This document shows, one piece after another, positions 46,189 through 56,657 of a DNA stretch of 64,000 nt; position 1 is the first letter of the stretch, and the number at the start of each line of letters is the position of its first letter. The DNA is from Antedon mediterranea (Eukaryota > Echinodermata > Crinoidea > Comatulida > Antedonidae), in NCBI RefSeq assembly GCF_964355755.1, contig NC_092670.1, positions 36,507,795 to 36,571,794 of the forward strand, written 5' to 3'. A program made the position numbers and the translations under genes. The notes beneath the pieces were generated by a model. The model saw only the letters and a program-made list of their open reading frames with translations, had not been told where the DNA came from and ran no database searches.

Positions 46189-46694
46189 TATTAGTACATG
46201 TCCCGTTACGTGACATGTACGTGCATTGGGTCCGAGGCGATGTTGCATATGGAACGCCACTTTAATTCTATTCGGCTCTTTTACCATTATAATGGTAACG
46301 TATACGTTCGGCTCTTTTAGCATTCGGCGCATTTCTATTCGGCCCATTTACCATTACGTTCGGCTCTTTCAGCATTCGGCGCATTTCTATTTGGCCCATT
46401 TACCATTACGTTCGGCTCTTTCAGCATTCGTCTCTTTTTTATTCGGCCCATTTACCATTACGTTCGGCTCTTTTAGCATTCGGCTCTTTTTTATTCGGCC
46501 CATTTACCATTACGTTTGGCTCTTTATGATTCGGCCCTTTTTTATTCGGTTCTTTCTGCATTACGTTGGGCTCTTTTAAAATTGGCATTTTTTTATATGG
46601 CGCAATTAAAATCTAACCTTTGACATGGGGTCAAATGGAAGAAAATCAACGACTGGAAATGGGTCTATGAAAAGTTTACAAACATTTTATCCTC

Positions 46695-46784
46695 ATGGCG
46701 CCAACCATGAGTAGCCAACCGATTAAAGATGTGTTGAATAACCTAAAATTAATTCATCTTTATCAAAATTTTGAGAGAGAAAGG
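46695..46784 (+). CDS. Exon-like SAM-domain fragment in the foldback loop
   Basis: Two in-frame ATGs (46695 and 46707) open a 26-30-codon frame containing IKDVLNNLKLIHLYQNFERE. This matches the spacing of the first helices of a SAM (sterile alpha motif) domain: hydrophobic I/V-xx-VL-xx-L-x-L-xx-Y-xx-F-E-x-E. It runs exactly into a splice-donor-like GG|GTAAAT at 46785. After the donor the frame is four Tyr codons from a TAT repeat and a stop. I infer a first coding exon captured from, or belonging to, a gene with an N-terminal SAM domain. SAM domains mediate protein-protein contacts. A 26-residue match can also be chance. Confidence 0.4.
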
Positions 46785-47541
46785 GTAAATTATTATTATT
46801 ATTAAATGTTAGGCTGACACTAGGCTAGGCCTAGCTAGCCTAGGCCATAAATCAAACCTTGTCTCTCTCAAAATGGTCAATAAGGTGGGACAATTGCAAG
46901 TTCTCTAACACATTAATCATGTCAATAAAATGATTAGTCATATTGAAATAGCCTTCAAATTCATTTAATTCAACCAACCAAACACTCTACCATGCTGCAT
47001 CTATATGTTTTGTAAACTTTTCATAAACTCATTTCCAGCCGTTGATTCTTCCATTTGACCCCCATGTAAAAGGTTAGAATTTAATTGCGCCGTATAAAAA
47101 GGGCCAAATCAAAAAGAGCCGAACGTAATGGTAAATGCGCCGAATAAAAAAGAGCCGAATACTGAAAGAGCCGAACGTATTATGGTAAATGGGCCGAATA
47201 AAAAAGAGCCGAATGGTGAAAGAGCCGAACGTAATGGTAAATGGGGCAAATAGAAATGCGCCGAATACTGAAAGAGCCGAACGTAATGGTAAATGGGCCG
47301 AATAGAAATGCGCCGAATGCTAAAAGAGCCGAATAGAATTCAAGTTTGCTGCCGGAGGCAGCGATGGCGTTCCATATGCAACATCGCCTCTGATCCAATG
47401 CACGTACATGTCACGTGACGGGACATGTACTAATTATTAAGTGGCGGCCGCCAGATAATTAAGTGGCGGCCGCCAGATAACAGCTTTTAAAATACAGTTA
47501 ACTTGTGGCCCGAACGGGCTTCTGTAGTTACCAGATGTCTA

Positions 47542-48505
47542 TTTACATTAAAATGCATATTCAACAACAAAGAAAAAAATGTTGGGAAGGAAAATACCCC
47601 TTCAAATATTATAAGCAAATAAGGAAGTATCCTTTTAAAATCATTCATCCAATATTAGGTTGATATTTTTGCAATGCGTTCATGTTAACCTTTATCCTAT
47701 ATAATTTCCAACCGATTTTCATAAATACATTATACAACATCGTGTCCAACGAATAATAGCCGGTGTTTTTATTATGTAAATGATGCACTGATATAGCTCC
47801 AATGTATTTGGTATCTAATTATGATATAATAATACAATAATAAAGCATAGTCATTATAGTATCATTATTGATTTCCCACTTCAATGTACTAGAAAAATAA
47901 AGATCCCCAAACCCGGATTGAGTACCAATGATTACTTTGAAAATGATGTATTGTTATTATTATTTTTTTTTCTTTACATAGAATGTCTTGTTGCTGTCGA
48001 TATTTTTAGAGGTAGTTATGAATAAATTATGAATTATGATCCTGTGCATACGCCACCCGCGACATTGATAAAACCTGACGGATCAGCCAAGCATGACCTG
48101 TACATTGCAATGGCGTTAGCTTCGCATGTCGTACGCTTTTAGAGAAAGAAACTCACAATAACAGGCGATCGATTTGATCATGTGACGTAGCAGAAGCTCG
48201 ATTTGGACTGTTATTTACTATGGCATATTTTCTTCAACTGAAGTAGAATCTAAGAAAATTATTCCAAACTAGCACACGATGTGTACCACGTTCGGGAAAC
48301 ACTATATTCGGGCTAAAATCGTTTAACCTAATTTTGTTTTATTCGTCAAAAACTAATTTATAACTTAATTACTGTATTGGTTTTCATTACAGGTGTTAGC
48401 TTTTAATCCCGAAAGATATGTATATACCAACTTGCAATACCATTGAGTACAAATTCTAAAATTACGCGCAATTTACTGAATTTTGTCCGTACGTAAATTC
48501 AGATT
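47542..48505. other. Non-coding DNA
   Basis: Nothing supported. Confidence 0.5.
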
Positions 48506-48657
48506 TAAGCTTGGTTCCCACTAGAACGCAACGCAGCGACGTATCAACAAGTGGGAACCGAGGTTTGATTTCACGAAGGCAGGGGAAAACACATGGCCCA
48601 TTTGCTTACGTTGCGTAGATTGCGTTACGTTGTGTCGCAAGTGAGAACCAAGCTTTA
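48506..48657. mobile_element. MITE family A (A2), internally deleted
   Basis: Ends are TAAGCTTGGTTCCCACTAGA and GTGAGAACCAAGCTTTA. The core keeps GAGGTTTGATTTCACGAAGG but lacks about 60 bp compared with full A2 copies. Confidence 0.9.
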
Positions 48658-49583
48658 GAGAAGGTCGATGCAAGCTCATTTAACGGATTTAAAACATCAT
48701 CCAAAACGAGCCTATCAATATTTAATTAAAACTAAAGTACATAGACTTTGCTAATACAAAGATATTAAAATTTCAAGATAATTTACAATGTCTACAAATC
48801 ATGTTAATTACGCTGTAGTTAATTTGACCCATAGTGCAACGTTGCCAATGTGTTGAGACATTTTACTCCAGATGGTTAGTATACGTCATCGCGTAAGTAG
48901 CAGACGACAGGCTGAAGTATGTTGATGTTTTAAGTTGATACAAATACTTACACATGAATTCACGGGTCTGTGGGTATTGATACGATAATAGTTCGTAATA
49001 ATATGAGATAGTTAAATTAGCAATGCGTCGAAGACTTTACGATTTGTTTAATGAAAATCAATAAAGACTGTAGCTGTGACTGAATCTCTGCTTGGTATGT
49101 TTTCATAGAGCGAAAGCGTTTGAGTAGTTTATGACTATGTTTAACACGGTGCTATGTGGTTTATGGGATCATTCCTTTCTAGAAATGGGTATAGAATGAG
49201 AAGAACATTGTTTAACATTACCTTATACGACTGTATAGGCTATTTCATTTTAAATCATTGTTTACACTGCTTTATTTTGTAAATTGCTCTGTCAAACATC
49301 GTCGTATACAATTGTAGGAGTAAAATTGTCAAGAGAGGCGATGACTGATAGATCCAGGATGGTACTACGATAAATCGCAGTTCCTAAGCTTCGATGAGAT
49401 AAGTCTTTATGAATCTCTAACAGTATCAACGGCAGCACAAATTATAATACAAAATTGGCACTTCGATATTGGCAGCGATAATTATGATTGATTTTCCAAT
49501 AATAATCTATGTATTTCGTTAATCGGTATATTTTGAATATTAATATCTGGTTGGCGGCAATACATTTTGATATGCAATTTTTC
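48658..49583. other. Non-coding DNA
   Basis: Nothing supported. Confidence 0.5.
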
Positions 49584-49604
49584 TACACAGCAAAATTTGA
49601 AATT

Positions 49605-51025
49605 CTAAGCAAGAAAAAAAAATCTTGTTTTAAGAAAAAATTCTTAAAATAAGTATTTTTTTTCTTGTCAAGATTTAAAATTACTTAAAACAAGAAATAA
49701 TTTTCTAGAAAAGACACATTTTCTTAAATTAAGTTTTGCAATATTCTTGAAAATGCTTATTACAAGAAATATTTTACTTAAAATAAGAAGTCAATATCAT
49801 TCTCTTCTTATTAAGAATAGTTTTGCTTAAAACAAGATTTGAAAATACTTAATTTGAAAAGTATTTTACTTAAAATAAGAAATCTATATTATATTTATCC
49901 CTATCAAGAATAATTTTTCTTAAATCAAGATTGATGAATTATAAAAATTACTTAAAACAATCAATATTTTTCTAGGTAAGACAAAGTTTCTTAAATTAGG
50001 TTTCGCAATAGTCTTGAAAATACTTGTTTTGAGAAATATTTTACTTAAAATAAGAAGTCAATTTCACACTACCCTTATCAAGATTATTTTTACTTGAATC
50101 AAGATTCGCAATATTCTTGAAAATGCTTATTACAAGAAATATTTTACTTAAAATAAGAAGTCAATATCATTCTCTTCTTATTAAGAATAGTTTTGCTTAA
50201 AAAAAGATTTGAAAATACTTAATTTGAAAAGTATTTTACTTAAAATAAGAAATCAATATTATATTTATCCCTATCAAGAATAATTTTTCTTAAATCAAGA
50301 TTGATGAATTCTAAAAATTACTTAAAACAATAAATATTTTTCTAGGTAAGACAAAGTTTCTTAAATTAGGTTTCGCAATATTCTTAAAATACTTATTTTG
50401 AGAAATGTTTTACTTAAAATAAGAAGTCAATATCATATTATCTTATCAAGACTATTTTTGCTTAAATTGAGATTCGCAATATTCTTAAAAATACTTATTT
50501 CGAGAAATGTTTTACTTAAAATAAGAAGTCAATATCATACTATCTTATCAAGACTATTTTTGCTTAAATTGAGATTCGCAATATTTAAAAAAATACTTAT
50601 TTTGAAAAATGTTTTACTTAAAATAAGAAGTCAATATCATACTATCCTATCAAGACTATTTTTGCTTGAATTCAGATTCGCAATATTCTGATTTTGAGAA
50701 ATGTTTTACTTAAAATAAGAAGTCAATATCATACTATCTTATCAAGACTATTTTTACTTGAATCAAGATTCGCAATATTCTTTAAAATACTTATTTTGAG
50801 AAATGTTTTACTTAAAATAAGAAGTCAATATCATACTATCTTATCAAGACTATTTTTGCTTAAATTGAGATTCGCAATATTTTTAAAAATACTTATTTTG
50901 AGAAATGTTTTACTTAAGATAAGAAGTCAATATCATACTATATCCTATCAAGACTATTTTTGCTTGAATTGAAGTCAATTCTATTTTAATATTCTGAAAA
51001 ATACTTATTTTGAGAAATGTTTTAC
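49605..51025 (+). repeat. Left subterminal array (370-bp then 102-bp units)
   Basis: 49741-50110 and 50111-50480 repeat with a shift of exactly 370 bp. From about 50396 a 102-103-bp unit repeats about six times (TTTTACTTAAAATAAGAAGT, TATCAAGACTATTTTTGCTT, GATTCGCAATATTC). The 97- and 92-codon frames here exist because 102 is a multiple of three. Confidence 0.93.
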
Positions 51026-51466
51026 TTAAAATAGATTGTCATCCTTATATTCACACAACGGTAGAGCAGTTAGCACTTCAGTTTCAACTGATGAAAGAAT
51101 CTGGGTAATCAAACTGTTTGTGCTTTGAATAATCGATTGCACTGCAACCTAAAGAAAATAATATTGATTTAATATTTTTTATATTCAAGTTTTAATATGT
51201 TTAAAAACTAAGTTGTGCTTTAGTTGGGGAGCTATGCAGCCTAACAAAAAAAATGTTATTTGTAACAATGAAATTGGTCACAAAAAAATGCAACATAAAC
51301 TTAGAGTGTATAATGCCTAGGCCTAGTACCCAAGTCCTATAGTTACTATAGCTAATAGTCCTGTATAATAACAGTACCAGCAAGGCCTAGGAAATAGACG
51401 TATTTCTCTAATAAAAGAATAGTTTAAAATGCATAATTGTTGTAATTTTAAAGCAAAATGGCTTAC

Positions 51467-51550
51467 CTGTGGAATCTTGTTTCTCTCCTTTAATTTTAGT
51501 AGAAAGAAATCAGCATTTTTTATACTATTATCTGCTTGTTCATCCTCTAG
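51467..51550 (-). CDS. Exon-like segment, possible transposon-encoded protein
   Basis: On the minus strand about 28 codons, including NADFFLLKLKERNKIPQ, end exactly at a donor CAG|GTAAG (51467/51466). The FLLKLKE...PQ pattern is reminiscent of uncharacterised proteins encoded by invertebrate transposons, by memory only. Upstream on the same strand lies an acidic, Asp/Ser-rich frame broken by stops. It is likely part of a decayed gene. Confidence 0.35.
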
Positions 51551-52376
51551 TTAGTAGGCCTTCTTGCTGAGCATCAACAAGATAATTAATATTAAACAAT
51601 CATTAACAGTATAACAATACTAGAATTATCACTACTACTATCGTCAGTTGATAAATCATCCCCGTTATAATAGTTTTTTTCTTCATTAACTTCGTCAGTC
51701 TCCTAGTCTAGGCCTAGTTCTACTTCATCCTCAATTGGCATCCTCGTTTTCTCCAGGCATACTTATATACTGATGTTTCCATCGTCAACTGCAGGAGGTT
51801 GCCGATTGTTATACTCGTCCTTAAAATGGCGTCTTATGACATGCTTGTAAAACGAATTGTAAATTCCAAAGCTTGCCGGGCAGCGAACCACCAATTCCAC
51901 ATGTTACTCGAAAATTCGGAGTATTTCCATGAATTGAATTATAGTGCCTTAGCAAATAGGGTAGCAAATACTGTACCTACTTCAGTTTACTGGCACCAAC
52001 TTATCGCTTTTTTTCGGACTGCAACAAACATGTGTCATTATTATTGTCTGTCGTATTACCTATTACTGTTGGTCCAGACGTTTTATAGATTTGCTTTAAC
52101 CACCTTGGAGGTTTATACCTCCATGCTTTAACGTTGAGCAGTATAATGACCCGCTGAATGACCGTATACATTCTGGGTAAAAGGCCAGCGATAAATTTTT
52201 GGTTATAGTTGAAAAACAACACTGTGTGTGGTCGATGACCTAGCTCCCGGCGGGATCATGGCCAACGGTTTTTTAAAGTAATCATTCAAAATCTAGAGTT
52301 TGTAAGTAAAAGACACCTTTCATCGCAATTTATATATTAAATGCTTCAATAGGCCTAGTAAGATTAGTCTAATATA

Positions 52377-52443
52377 ATGTCGAAGGAAGACGCTTTGTTG
52401 AAGATCCGAGAAATAGATGAAGAAGTGGCCAACATTTTAACAG
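52377..52443 (+). CDS. Exon-like start segment, unknown protein
   Basis: ATG at 52377 opens 22 codons (includes SKEDALLKIREIDEEVANIL) of charged helix-forming composition. It ends at a donor-like ACAG|GTTCGT, phase 1. The preceding bases (TAATATA) are not a strong context. A compatible downstream acceptor at 53004 (GAAG|AAG) would add 32 basic codons to a stop at 53103. Unrecognised. Confidence 0.3.
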
Positions 52444-53049
52444 GTTCGTAGGCCTAATAATTATATTTTAATCTGCCAGCAGTCTAGGCCTAGCCTAGGC
52501 TCCTTCCTAGTTAGTAATACTGTAGGCCTGGAACTAGTAGGTCTAGGCTAGCCTACTATGCCTGTACTGACGGACAGGTGTATAGGTTTAGCTTAGCATT
52601 TTAGTTCAGACATTGACAGAGGGGACAAATATTGTCGGACCTATTTCAGCTAGGTATAAGGAAGGCCTAATAATAGATAATACAATTATAATGTAACAGT
52701 TATTTTGCAATGTAGCCATGAAATATCTACGAAGGATTATATTATATACACATATTCCAATGAAAAATATAATGACATTTAAAAACACTTCTTTATATTT
52801 AATTAATTGTACACACTAAGTAATCCCCGAAGTGATCACATCGATATTGAAACTTAATGTTTTTAACTCTAAATTTTTAAAAAAACATACTAAAAAAACA
52901 AACAAAAAACATACGTACTGCATAACTAAAATTGTTATATTAAATTTCTTTTTAAAAAACTGTGTTATTTACAATATCTTAAATTATTTGTTAGGTAATT
53001 GAAGAAGTTCGAAGGATACTAATTATTACTAGGCAAAGAGGAATGAAAT

Positions 53050-53152
53050 ACAAAAGAAAGCTTTTTAAAAAAGTGCTTAGCAAATTTTTCCAAAGAAGAG
53101 AATAATATAGTTTATTTTGGTATTTTAAAGAGAAACACCAGTCCTCCATCTG
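53050..53152 (+). CDS. Exon-like segment with strong donor
   Basis: The frame including NFSKEENNIVYFGILKRNTS ends at CATCTG|GTAAGT (53152/53153), phase 1. A phase-compatible next segment lies at 53533-53617. The 5' boundary is unclear because the frame is closed upstream by TGA, so the acceptor must lie within about 53046-53085. Confidence 0.25.
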
Positions 53153-53532
53153 GTAAGTACAGTGTATGTTTTTGTACTTTTATCTATTCATAAATATTTT
53201 TATAATGGACCAATGGTAGTGAGGAAAATACGTGTAGTACATATTGTGTACGTATTTTTAACAGCTTGGTTCGACTCAAGCTAGTGTCATGCACTCCTCC
53301 CTTTGACAACTAAAATTAAATAAATGACTTATGAATATTAATTTTTGACATATTAATGTTCTCCTGGCCAGCCCACCCTTTCCCCTTCCTTTTACATTGA
53401 CCACCTACAAAACTGTAGGCTACATTATTAAAAATTTGAGCTACAGTATATCAAGTTTATGTCCATACATTATTCCACTCATTTAAATAAATTTATATAA
53501 TATAATGTTTTCAATTTGTTATTTTTGGTTAG

Positions 53533-53617
53533 GTTCAAAGATAACCCATATGTTGTCAAATCTGTCAAACATATTTGTTGGGAAAAACTCATCAAAAAAA
53601 GTCTGCCGACCTTGAAG
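53533..53617 (+). CDS. Exon-like segment between acceptor and donor sites
   Basis: Acceptor TTTTTGGTTAG|G (53532/53533) and donor GAAG|GTATTT (53617/53618) bound 85 bp. Two frames are open for most of it. One, phase-compatible with the preceding segment, ends in TGA near 53613. The other stays open and, after splicing to 54184, would stop at once (TAA at 54193). The gene model is unresolved. Confidence 0.25.
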
Positions 53618-54689
53618 GTATTTAGTGTTTTTTAAAATTTAAAATACAAGTAACATTATGTACATTAAAAAAAAATATCTTAAAGTGTTTTTTTAAAATC
53701 AAATTTATCTTAGCTTAAAATTCGAGGTATATACTATGTTTACAATAATTTATTAAAATCAAACAATTAAACCAAATTTACATTTAATTGTATGATTGTT
53801 ATTATAAACATTGATACAGAATAAAAACATCAATCAGGATTGAGCACCGTTTTGCGTATTGTCTTCCTAAATAGTAATATTAAAAATAAATTTAGACCCT
53901 AATAATTTAACTAAAAATAATAGATACAGCCAGGCCTGTCTTTGGGATCGGTATAAACAGGGCAAAGTTTGTGATTAAAAAGTTCAAATGCATATTCCAC
54001 CCACCCTTATGTCTTATAATGTAAAATTATTCTTACCACCGTTCTAATATTGCGTCATGTTTTTGTGTTTACCGCCCCAGATATAGGACTCTAAAACCAC
54101 ACCGTACCCAATTAGTTGATGATGTTACACATATTTTAAATACAGTAATAACTAAAACTATATTAATCTCTTTTCATTTTTAGGAACATGAATAAAGATC
54201 CAGAATCCTGGTCTTCACGCCGATCAGGTAATATGCCGGTATTGCTTTTGGACACAGAAATGGCCTACATTAAAGTTTAGCAAACAATTCTAACTACAAA
54301 GAAAGCAAAATTAGATGAGGCTCTAGTTACTCTCCTCTCCACTTTTTACCTTCTGGATTTCGATTATCCAAAATGAAAAGAAGTAGGCCTCACTATCCTT
54401 TAACAGTTAGTGATTTGTGATGAAAACACACCTGTACACTTGACAAAGGCTGTTGAATCATCTTTAGTATACATTAATAAATTTAAAGACACCTAATAGT
54501 TTAAAGCCCAGGTGCGGGAGAAGAATTTTACGAAATTTGTATTTTACCATTTTAATGTTTTTAAGTTTTCTTTTGATGGCATTTTATTATTAATAAAAAC
54601 AAGTTTGTTTTAAAGAAGTTGTATATATTATTGTACCTAATGTCATGTAAATTGTAGTTCTTAATGAAAATAACAGTATTGTTAATATT

Positions 54690-56640
54690 ATGTTTTATAA
54701 CATTCTTAAATTTATTTGTTTAAGTAAAATATTACTTAAAATGAGTATTCATTTATCGTTCTTAAAATAAATTTTTAGTGATTTATATTTTATAGAATTC
54801 TTGTTTCAAGCAATTTTTTTCCCAATATAAGTAAGAATTTACGAATTTTAATTTGATAGAATTCTTGTTTCAAGCAATACTTTTCTTAAAATAAGTAAAC
54901 ATTTACTGGTTTTTATTTGATAGACTTCTTGTTTACTTATTTTAAAAAAAGTTTTGCTTGAAACAAGAATTCTACAAATAAAAATCGGAATATTCTTACT
55001 TATTTTAAGAAATATATTGCTTGAAACAAGAAAACTAAAAATATAAATCGGAACATTCTTACTTATTTTAAGAAAAATATTGCTTGAAACAAGAATTCTA
55101 AAAAATACAAACCGGAATATTCTTACTTATTTTAAGAAAAATATTGCTTGAAACAAGAATTCTACAAATAAAAATCGGAATATTCTTACTTATTTTAAGA
55201 AATATATTGCTTGAAACAAGAATTCAAAAAATACAAATCGGAATATTCTTACTTATTTTAAGAAAAATATTGCTTGAAACAAGAATTCAAAAAATACAAA
55301 TCGGAATATTCTTACTTATTTTAAGAAAAATATTGCTTGAAACAAGAATTCAAAAAATACAAATCGGAATATTCTTACTTATTTTAAGAAATATATTGCT
55401 TGAAACAAGAATATTAAAATTAAAAATCGGAATATTCTTACTTATTTTAAGAAAAATATTGCTTAAAACAAGAATTCTAAAAAATACAAATCGGAATATT
55501 CTTACTTATTTTAAGAAAAATATTGCTTGAAACAAGAATTCTACAAATAAAAATCGGAATATTCTTACTTATTTTAAGAAATATTTTGCTTGAAACAAGA
55601 ATTCAAAAAATACAAATCGGAATATTCTTACTTATTTTAAGAAAAAAATTGCTTGAAACAAGAATTCAAAAAATACAAATCGGAATATTCTTACTTATTT
55701 TAAGAAAAATATTGCTTGAAACAAGAATTCAAAAAATACAAATCGGAATATTCTTACTTATTTTAAGACAAATATTGCTTGAAACAAGAATTCAAAAAAT
55801 AAAAATCGGAATATTCTTACTTATTTTAAGAAATATCTTGCTTGAAACAAGAATTCAAAAAAATACAAATCGGAATATTCTTACTTATTTTAAGAAATAT
55901 ATTGCTTGAAACAAGAATTCTATAAAATACAAATCGGATTATTCTTACTTATTTTAAGAAATATCTTGCTTGAAACAAGAATTCAAAAAAATAAAAATCG
56001 GAATATTCTTACTTATTTTAAGAAATATCTTGCTTGAAACAAGAATTCAAAAAAATACAAATCGGAATATTCTTACTTATTTTAAGAAATATATTGCTTG
56101 AAACAAGAATTCAAAAAATACAAATCGAAATATTCTTACTTATTTTAAGAAATATCTTGCTTGAAACAAGAATTCAAAAAATACAAATCGGAATATTCTT
56201 ACTTATTTTAAGAAATATATTGCTTGAAACAAGAATTCTATAAAATACAAATCGGAATATTCTTACTTATTTTAAGAAATATATTGCTTGAAACAAGAAT
56301 TCAAAAAAATACAAATCGGAATATTCTTACTTATTTTAAGAAAAATATTGCTTGAAACAAGAATTCTATTTAAAAAAATCGATAAATTGTTACTTATTTT
56401 AAGGCAGATACTGCTTAAAACAAGAATGAAAAAAGCAATTAAATTCTTGGTAAGAATATTGTTCTTAAAGTATTATTTCTTGGTAAGAATAATTTTCTTG
56501 ATAAGAATTTGTGTGATTCTTGTTAAGAATTTTACGATTCTTGGTAAGCCAAAAAGTATTGAAATACGGACAAGTCAAAATTTACTTGTTTCAAGAAATA
56601 TTTTGCTTGAAACAAGTTTTTTTTTTCTTAAAACAAGAAT
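54690..56640 (+). repeat. Right subterminal array (63-bp unit, ~22 copies)
   Basis: From about 54950 to 56370 the unit is 63-64 bp: TTGCTTGAAACAAGAATTCA, AAAATACAAATCGGAATATT, CTTACTTATTTTAAGAAA. Flanking degenerate copies occur on both sides (54690-54950 partly inverted, 56370-56640). Because 63 is a multiple of three, long Leu/Ile-rich frames of up to 128 codons arise. They are not genes. Confidence 0.96.
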
Positions 56641-56657
56641 CAGAATTTTGCTGTGTA

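Larger units (their letters stand above)
46046..47533. mobile_element. Foldback-type DNA element with long structured inverted arms
   Basis: Left arm 46046-46681 and right arm about 47007-47533 are inverted copies. Outermost sequence TGGTTACCTACGGAAGCCCG faces a complement reading TGGTAACTACAGAAGCCCG. Flanking GATGTCAA (46038-46045) and GATGTCTA (47534-47541) look like an 8-bp target duplication with one mismatch. Each arm contains 22-bp repeats with GGCGGCCGCC (four left, two right). Farther in are ~50-bp repeats of TTCGGCTCTT, CATTCGGCGCATTTCTATTC and CCATTTACCATTACG. The centre is a ~325-bp loop. An 8-bp duplication suits hAT or P-type (Galileo-like foldback) transposons. The superfamily is unresolved and no transposase is present. 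Confidence 0.9.
51026..54690. other. Central region of the 7.1-kb element
   Basis: Non-array DNA with several exon-like segments listed separately. A decayed tRNA-like stretch (GTAGAGCAGTTAGCACTTCA) lies at about 51061-51120. TAGGCCTA/CTAGGC-rich DNA lies at 52480-52560. The ORF at 51799-52131 is unrecognised. Confidence 0.5.
49584..56657. mobile_element. Probable 7.1-kb DNA transposon with giant subterminal arrays
   Basis: TACACAGCAAAATT (49584-49597) is mirrored exactly at 56644-56657. Just inside, CTTGTTTTAAG (left) faces CTTAAAACAAG (right). If TA is the duplicated target, the ends are CACAGCAAAATT. Both flanks carry tandem arrays made of related motifs (CTTAAAATAAG, CTTGAAACAAG). They enclose about 3.7 kb of non-array DNA with exon-like segments on both strands. 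TIRs beginning CAC plus many subterminal repeats recall CACTA/EnSpm-type elements (family knowledge). No transposase domain was identified, so the superfamily is inference. Confidence 0.65.

Noticed and set aside
46226-47398. Ser/Phe/Ile-rich ORFs of 117 and 72 codons
   Set aside because: They are translations of the TTCGGCTCTTT subterminal repeats in the two arms of the foldback element.
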